A program made the position numbers and the translations under genes. 64,000 nt of DNA from Lujinxingiaceae bacterium (GTDB lineage Bacteria > Myxococcota_A > Bradymonadia > Bradymonadales > Bradymonadaceae): contig JACCWM010000106.1 of the NCBI GenBank assembly GCA_013697635.1, positions 62,001-126,000 of the forward strand. The letters run 5' to 3'. The notes beneath the pieces are model-generated. The model made no database searches. It saw only the letters and a list, made by a program, of their open reading frames with translations, and was not told the DNA's origin. Below are positions 59,208 to 64,000 of the stretch, piece by piece. Numbering within the stretch: the first letter of the stretch is position 1; every line of letters begins with the position of its first letter.

Positions 59208-59498
59208 TCAACCGAAGTATTCTTGCATGCGAGAGACGATCTTCTCCTCGACTTTGGCCTTGAAGGGCTTGGCAAAGAAACTCAGATCGACGTCAATCGC
59301 TACGTCTTTGGCATCGACCTTGAACTCGCCAGTAAAACCCTTGCCCTTGACCTTGGCGTTGGTCTTGTCGCCGTTCCAATCGATCGAGTTCACCAGGCTG
59401 GGAAACTCCTTTTCGACGTCAGAGACGACCTTTTCGATCTTGGACTTGGCTTCTTCGAGCGTGGAACCGTGCGAACGACGCACTGAAATATCAGACAT
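59208..59498 (-). CDS. PHA-granule-associated-type small protein
   Basis: The 96-residue protein matches the polyhydroxyalkanoic acid system family pattern: SDISVRRSHGSTLEEAKSKI at the start, a helix with VVSDVEKEFPSL, then WNGDKTNAKVKGKGFTGEF and a final strand-helix (KPFKAKVEEKIVSRMQEYFG). Such proteins have a steroid/cyclase-like fold and were named for PHA granules in some species. AAGG lies 7 nt before the ATG. No phaC or other PHA gene is in the window. Confidence 0.8.
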   Translation of the reverse strand: MSDISVRRSHGSTLEEAKSKIEKVVSDVEKEFPSLVNSIDWNGDKTNAKVKGKGFTGEFKVDAKDVAIDVDLSFFAKPFKAKVEEKIVSRMQEYFG

Positions 59499-59804
59499 AA
59501 TTAAGCCTTCTCGTGAAAATTGAGTAATGAATGGTCGAAAAACACCATATGAAACGTCCCTTGACTGCGCCAGCGACGGTAGCAACGTGCGTCGATCCTT
59601 GTCAATTGAACCACACACAATGTGTTTTTCGTCCAACTCGCTTACTGCGAAGTCGTACCCGCGGCCGCGGCAGCTCATAGGACGCTCTCAGGCGAACATC
59701 TGTCAATACTTGCCCCATGCGCGTTCTTGGTGCTAACCTGCAAGGCGTTTGAACGACGTGAGTTTGGTCGGCGCGCCTGGCGCGCCTCATGAACGGGGAA
59801 GTCC
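59499..59804. promoter_or_regulatory. Divergent intergenic region
   Basis: This 306-nt spacer separates the PHA-type gene (minus) from the AMIN-like gene (plus). A minus-strand TTGACA at 59605-59600 is followed 18 nt later by an extended -10-like TGCTACCG, which is weak. Nothing else is identifiable. Confidence 0.35.
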
Positions 59805-60575
59805 ATGAAGGTCACCGGTAAATTTCGCATTTTGTGTCTGGTTGCAGCGCTTTCGCTGTGGACGATCGACGCGGCGGCTCAAAAGATTCACACCTACAGC
59901 GATAACGGCACCAACACATCGGTTTCGACCACATCGACGCACATTCCGGGCGCGCCCGTGCCCAGCCGGCCGGCCACTCAGGCCAGCGGCGAGGGTGAGG
60001 CCGCACGCCCAGCCGGTGAACAGGGTGAAGCCGGCGAGTGGAGTTACTACGAGGTTTCCCTTCAAGGCGGCGGTCAGCGCCCCCAGAGCGCCGATGCGTT
60101 GGCGCGCATTCTCGGCCTGGAGCAAAAAGAGCTTTACCGCGGTGTGATTCCCGGAAAGCGCGATCGCCCAGCCCACCTCGAGCGTGCTCACATTGCGGGC
60201 CAGAAAACCGCGGATCCCAATCAACTGACCTGGATTGGCTTCGTGCCCGAAGAAAAGCGCACCCGCGTGTTTTTGCAGGCCGCGCGCACACCTCAGTACC
60301 AGATCGGGCGAAGCGACGACGGTCTCAAGATCACCGTGACACTCGAGAATACGCGCCTGCCTCAGAAGAACTTCAGCCGTTTCATCGACACGAGCTTCTT
60401 TAAGCGCGGCGTCACGCGCATCGAAACCGCACAGCAACGTGGCGGATCGGTGCAGGTGACCATCCAGCTCGACGCGCGCCAGGAGCCCACCGTGACCCGC
60501 GATGGCGACTACATCTATCTTGACTTCCCCCACACGCCGTCCAGCTCGTCGAGTTCGGCTCGCACCGGTGGTTGA
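59805..60575 (+). CDS. Secreted AMIN-domain-like protein
   Basis: The 256-residue protein has a Sec signal (about 1-25, cleavage near AAAQ), a low-complexity Gly/Thr/Pro linker (26-80), then a beta-rich domain (about 130-245) with strands LKITVTLENTRLPQKNF, GGSVQVTIQLDAR and GDYIYLDFP that resembles the AMIN domain, which binds peptidoglycan in AmiC and secretins. The ATG follows GGGGAAGTCC. It ends where the LptD-like gene begins, so the two may be coupled. The family call is moderate. Confidence 0.68.
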   Translation: MKVTGKFRILCLVAALSLWTIDAAAQKIHTYSDNGTNTSVSTTSTHIPGAPVPSRPATQASGEGEAARPAGEQGEAGEWSYYEVSLQGGGQRPQSADALARILGLEQKELYRGVIPGKRDRPAHLERAHIAGQKTADPNQLTWIGFVPEEKRTRVFLQAARTPQYQIGRSDDGLKITVTLENTRLPQKNFSRFIDTSFFKRGVTRIETAQQRGGSVQVTIQLDARQEPTVTRDGDYIYLDFPHTPSSSSSSARTGG

Positions 60576-60595
60576 GACACGCCCCCTCTGACACC

Positions 60596-62767
60596 ATGGC
60601 CTACTGGCGGCGAGGCACGCTTTTTGTGTTGTTTTGGGCCGGCGCTCTTGCGCCGGCTCTTGTGCTTGGGCTCGACCCCAGTCCTGCGGCGCCGGGCCCA
60701 CACCATGTGCCGTCCCCGTCGCTACTTCGCGAGTTTGTCCTCGAGGAAATTGCGACCCGCACAACCGGAACTTCCTGGCGTTGCAGCCCTGAGAGCGGCG
60801 TCGCTTGTGCCTGTGTCGTGATTGAGAAGCCAGGTCGTACCTTGAGCGTTGGCCAATGGCAACCTACCGACGATGGCGCGCGCCTGTTCGATATCGTCGT
60901 TCATGACACGCTTGACGGCGAAGTTGTGACCATCGCCTCGGCCACGGTCGACGCAAACGCGCGCGAAGTCAGGCTTGATGGCGTTCACTATCATTGGCAA
61001 GCACGACCCAATTACCGCTTGCATGCGGAAAAAGTCCTTGTTTCGGCGTCTGACTTCACATTGAGCGCGGTGCAATGGGAGAGAGGCGCCGGTGAGCCGG
61101 GAGCCCTACCCGCTTTGATTTGCCCAAGACCGGTTATGGCCGATGCCGCGTGGAAGACCGAGGCCGCCGCCGAGCGATTGACCTTCGATGAGCTCGGCGC
61201 ATGGCAAGTCGATGGGCTTCGTATCATGCGCCTTCCGGTGGCGCTGAGATCGCTCAACCATGAAGGGGCTCCGGTCAGTGGACTTTTGGCACCCAGGGTG
61301 ATCTACAGCGACGGCGTCGGTGAGGCTGAGGCGTCCTACTTTCTGGCACCACTGCGCTCAGCCCTGGCGCTCAACGTGGCGCCGGGTCACTGGTATGGAG
61401 CCGGCATGCTCCTGGTCAGCGAGCGGCCCTGCCTAGTCGAGGGCGGCGCCTGTGGTTTTGAGGCGCTCTCAGCCCAGCTTCGCTACGGCGACGATGTGAG
61501 TTATTTCGCCGCAGGCCGGGCAATCATCGGAGACGATCACCGCCACCTTTCGGTCTCGAGCGAGATCGTGGGCGATCCGGCCTTTTGGGCGACCGAGCGC
61601 CTCGCGCAAAGGGCTTTCTTTCGCCCCTGGAGGCTCAGCCGCACGGGGCTCAGTTTGTCGGGCGACTCCCATGTCTTGCAAGCCAGCATCTCTCACGCAA
61701 ACCGATGGCGCGACGTGCCCTATGCCAGCGAGGACGATAGCTTCTCTGGTGAGTTGCGCTACGGCGCAGCTTTTGGTCTTGGGCGTGCGGGCGAACTTTC
61801 GCTGGACTTGAACCACCAAGGCTTTGATGAGAACGACACCATTGTTCAACAGACCACGGCGATCGGGGTCTGGCAGCGCGACATCGGTTCCTGGCGAGGC
61901 GCGCTCTTGCGCCCGCAAGTGTTCAGCCGGATCCGCCTCGGGCTTCGGCCCCAGGAGCGCGGCATGGCGGCGTCGACCACAGCCCAGGCGATCGCCTCAC
62001 TGCAAGGCTCGCTGGCGTTCTCCGGGCGCTTCGCAGGCGCTGAGCATCTCGTGCGCCCCCGTTTGACGGTTGCACGTGAGCTCACGCGCTTCGATCGCGA
62101 GGCCAGCGGCGGCGACGCCGTACCCACAGCCCCGGCATCGCCCTGGTCCCCGCAGGCCGGCTGGACGATGGCCAGCGCCGTGCTCGAGCAACGCCTGAGG
62201 TTTGCGTCAGGCTGGATCGTTGAGCTGCCGGCCGGTGTGGCCGTCGTTGGGGACAGCGTCTCCCGGGCAGCGCGCGGGCGTCCCACACTTTTTGCCCGCA
62301 CACGTATCGAATCGCCCGGCAGTCGCCCCTTCTCTCTAAGCACGGCCGCCGTATGCACGCAGCTTTGCGACGAGCTTTCCTTGGCCGGCGCGCTGGAGAT
62401 CGCCTGGTCACAGTCCACCACCACACGCCATGTATTGGCCCGCGCCCGCGGCTTTCAGGGTGCGCTGGTCTGGCTCGATGGCCCCTTTGCTTTGGACTGG
62501 TCCGCACTCGGCAGACTCCAGGCCCCGGCCTATGAGTCTCTGGGGGTTGGATTCTTTCACGTCAGTACGCTGAACACGCGCTGGGACCGATGGACGCTCT
62601 CGTTGAGCGTTCCGGGGCGCGCAGACCGCCCGCTTCGCCACGGCGTCGAGGCGGGCTTTGGTTACGCGCTGCCCGAGCTCGGCTGGCAAATCGGTGCGCG
62701 AGGCGCCCTGCTCCTTGATGGCGATCAGGGTGCCGATTGGGGTGCTATGGTGGGCTTGGCTCTATAG
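60596..62767 (+). CDS. Divergent LptD-like outer-membrane assembly protein
   Basis: The 723-residue protein has a signal (about 5-28), an OstA-like beta-jellyroll-like region (about 60-170, RLFDIVVHDTLDGEVVTI, VRLDGVHYHWQA) and a large C-terminal barrel (about 240-720). The link segment ALICPRPV...LRIMRLPVALRSLNHEGAPVSGLLAPRVIYSDGVG follows the LptD pattern (IP-rich strand, then G-L-L-P and a G repeat). LptD places LPS in the outer membrane. Cys residues occur in pairs (ACACV; EGGACGFEAL) but the usual LptD pattern is not clear. The start is ATG at 60596; a TTG at 60572 overlaps the upstream stop. It lies 21 nt from the convergent TPR gene. Confidence 0.65.
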   Translation: MAYWRRGTLFVLFWAGALAPALVLGLDPSPAAPGPHHVPSPSLLREFVLEEIATRTTGTSWRCSPESGVACACVVIEKPGRTLSVGQWQPTDDGARLFDIVVHDTLDGEVVTIASATVDANAREVRLDGVHYHWQARPNYRLHAEKVLVSASDFTLSAVQWERGAGEPGALPALICPRPVMADAAWKTEAAAERLTFDELGAWQVDGLRIMRLPVALRSLNHEGAPVSGLLAPRVIYSDGVGEAEASYFLAPLRSALALNVAPGHWYGAGMLLVSERPCLVEGGACGFEALSAQLRYGDDVSYFAAGRAIIGDDHRHLSVSSEIVGDPAFWATERLAQRAFFRPWRLSRTGLSLSGDSHVLQASISHANRWRDVPYASEDDSFSGELRYGAAFGLGRAGELSLDLNHQGFDENDTIVQQTTAIGVWQRDIGSWRGALLRPQVFSRIRLGLRPQERGMAASTTAQAIASLQGSLAFSGRFAGAEHLVRPRLTVARELTRFDREASGGDAVPTAPASPWSPQAGWTMASAVLEQRLRFASGWIVELPAGVAVVGDSVSRAARGRPTLFARTRIESPGSRPFSLSTAAVCTQLCDELSLAGALEIAWSQSTTTRHVLARARGFQGALVWLDGPFALDWSALGRLQAPAYESLGVGFFHVSTLNTRWDRWTLSLSVPGRADRPLRHGVEAGFGYALPELGWQIGARGALLLDGDQGADWGAMVGLAL

Positions 62768-62787
62768 ATCCCTCACTAAGCTTTCGA

Positions 62788-63645
62788 CTAATCGCGTGCG
62801 CGCTCTCGCAACTTGGAGAGGCGCGGGTGGCTGGGCTGCAGATCTTCGATGCGAGCGATGGCCTCACGAGCGAGCTCAGCCTTTTCACAATTGATCGCGA
62901 AGCGGGCGAGCAGCACGAAGATCTCGGCGTTGCCTGGCTCCAGGCGCGCAGCGCGGTGCAGGCTGTTGTTGGTGTCATCGATGAGCGAGGGATCGTTGCT
63001 GCGCCGCTTGAAATGAGTATAGGCAAGGTTGGCGATGATAATGCCGCGGCTGGGATCGAAATCGCTGGCGCGTTGAAAGCAGTCGAAGGCGCCGTCGAAA
63101 TCGCCCAGGCGCATGAAGGTCAAGCCGTCGCGGTAGTAGACATCGCCAAAGGCGGCCGAGTCCGCATCGACCGGCGGCAGCGCCGGTACCTCATCGGTCA
63201 CAGGAAGAACGTTGGAGCTTCCAGTGTTTCCAATGGTCTGGATCTCGACCATCGCGCGACCGATCGCGCGGCGAATATCGAGGGCTTTGCGCGTGAGCTC
63301 CATGTCGCCCAAGCGCTGGAAATTCTCGGCGCGGTAGAAGCGCTCGTAGCGCTCGTAGCGTGAGTTGACTTGATCCATCTCGGCACCGCTCTTGAGGTTC
63401 AATACCACCAAGGGATCGTCGGTGCTGCAGATGCGCTCGTAGTCTTCTTGAACGATGGTGTGAATGCGGCCAATGCGATTGACGCGATCATCGTTGTCGT
63501 CGATCTTGGTCATGAGAACACGCAAGATAGGGAGAAATGTGTAGGGCCGCCGGTCACCCGGGTGGTAGGCAAGTGTAACAGCTTGCAGCCAATCGACAAG
63601 AAGGTTGGCCTGATTTGCCCAGAATCGATCATTGGAGTTTGTCAC
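62788..63645 (-). CDS. TPR-repeat protein
   Basis: About 285 residues. An N-terminal helical region (1-110) is followed by TPR units: DVYYRDGLTFMRLGDFDGAFDCFQRASDFD, then GIIIANLAYTHFKRR, LHRAARLEPGNAEIFVLLARFAIN and LAREAIARIEDLQPSHPRL. No signal peptide is clear. The GTG at 63645 is chosen; it lies 3 nt from the queA GTG on the other strand. An ATG at 63513 (241 residues) is an alternative. A protein-scaffold role is expected. Confidence 0.72.
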   Translation of the reverse strand: MTNSNDRFWANQANLLVDWLQAVTLAYHPGDRRPYTFLPILRVLMTKIDDNDDRVNRIGRIHTIVQEDYERICSTDDPLVVLNLKSGAEMDQVNSRYERYERFYRAENFQRLGDMELTRKALDIRRAIGRAMVEIQTIGNTGSSNVLPVTDEVPALPPVDADSAAFGDVYYRDGLTFMRLGDFDGAFDCFQRASDFDPSRGIIIANLAYTHFKRRSNDPSLIDDTNNSLHRAARLEPGNAEIFVLLARFAINCEKAELAREAIARIEDLQPSHPRLSKLRERARD

Positions 63646-63648
63646 ACC

Positions 63649-64000
63649 GTGAAATGGCCTATTCAACCTGAGCTGGACCTGGTCCAAGCCTATGACTACG
63701 AGCTGAGCGATGCGCTCATCGCCGAGCATCCCGCCAACGAGCGCGATGCTTCGCGCTTGCTTGTTGCCAACCGGCACAATGGTTCAATCGTTCATCGCGG
63801 ATTTGCGGACATCGGGGAGTATTTGTTCGAGGACGACCTGCTCGTCTTCAATGATACGCGGGTGATCGCCGGGCGCATCATGGCGAACAAATCCAGCGGC
63901 GGACAGGTCGAGCTGCTCGTGCTCGATGTGCTCGAGCCGGGCGGGCTCGAGCGCTTCGCCGAGCCCGCCGGGGGCCGCCTTTGTTTGGAGTGCATGACGC
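63649..64000 (+). CDS. queA: tRNA S-adenosylmethionine ribosyltransferase-isomerase QueA, 5' part
   Basis: QueA converts 7-aminomethyl-7-deazaguanine at tRNA position 34 to epoxyqueuosine, using SAM. The 117 visible residues match the N-terminal half of the family: DYELSDALIAEHPANERDASRLLV, then HRGFADIGEYL, LLVFNDTRVIAGRI and the GGQVELLVLD segment. The GTG at 63649 has GGAG about 11 nt upstream. The gene runs off the right edge, so it is partial by window, not broken. Confidence 0.93.
   Translation, partial: MKWPIQPELDLVQAYDYELSDALIAEHPANERDASRLLVANRHNGSIVHRGFADIGEYLFEDDLLVFNDTRVIAGRIMANKSSGGQVELLVLDVLEPGGLERFAEPAGGRLCLECMT

Overview
The window looks like chromosomal core and accessory DNA from a GC-rich Gram-negative bacterium of the Myxococcota/Deltaproteobacteria kind, perhaps close to Bradymonadia. 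That placement is an inference. It rests on several large eukaryote-like Ser/Thr protein kinases, many secreted lipoproteins with Asp/Thr-rich linkers, HEAT-repeat and glycine-rich surface proteins, an outer-membrane (LptD-like) assembly protein, and frequent GTG/TTG starts. I see no insertion sequence, prophage, integrase, CRISPR array or rRNA.

Layout. 1-7.3 kb (minus strand): the start of a lipoprotein gene cut by the window edge, a secreted HEAT-repeat protein, then a three-gene secreted/outer-membrane cluster (beta-barrel protein, Tat-type molybdopterin oxidoreductase, very large multi-domain amidohydrolase lipoprotein). 7.4-12.8 kb (minus): a compact run dcyD-like, low-molecular-weight phosphatase, ruvC, ruvA, ruvB, folE, flavoprotein reductase. 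12.9-18.8 kb: a small unknown gene, then two divergent Ser/Thr kinases, one fused to an AAA-type ATPase and TPRs. 18.8-21.8 kb (plus): a small unknown gene, a YbjN-like gene, pspA and a sugar nucleotidyltransferase. 21.8-26.9 kb (minus): sbcC and sbcD. 27.2-30.9 kb: a glycine-rich lipoprotein, a second PspA-family protein and a YhaM-like OB/HD nuclease. 31.1-35.7 kb (plus): two tandem zinc-ribbon kinases, the second with a degenerate kinase core and an outer FGE-sulfatase domain. 35.8-41.2 kb (plus): purine operon purB-purC-purS-purQ-purL. 41.2-46.8 kb: beta-propeller lipoprotein, another lipoprotein, acyltransferase and SDR-like protein. 46.8-51.9 kb: HEAT protein, CpoB/YbgF-like protein, LysM protein, J-domain-like protein. 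52-57 kb: tRNA(CAU), a penicillin-binding transpeptidase, an ABC-F ATPase and a PEGA protein. 57.2-64 kb: secreted HEAT protein, PHA-granule-type small protein, AMIN-like protein, LptD-like protein, TPR protein, and the 5' part of queA.

How the genes fit together. The housekeeping parts are clear: recombination and repair (ruvCAB, sbcDC), purine synthesis, tRNA modification (queA), cell wall (PBP, LysM, CpoB) and translation (ABC-F, tRNA). The rest is envelope biology and Ser/Thr-kinase signalling. The most interesting observations are: a GTP cyclohydrolase I in which the catalytic histidine equivalent to E. coli His179 is Gln; a zinc-ribbon/degenerate kinase/TM/FGE-sulfatase fusion next to a second zinc-ribbon kinase; a secreted module that combines a lipid-anchored sulfite-oxidase-fold protein with a 1265-residue amidohydrolase lipoprotein; an SDR protein without its catalytic Tyr/Lys paired with an acyltransferase; and a J-domain with HVD in place of HPD. 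All calls come from reading the sequence. No database search or structure prediction was run.
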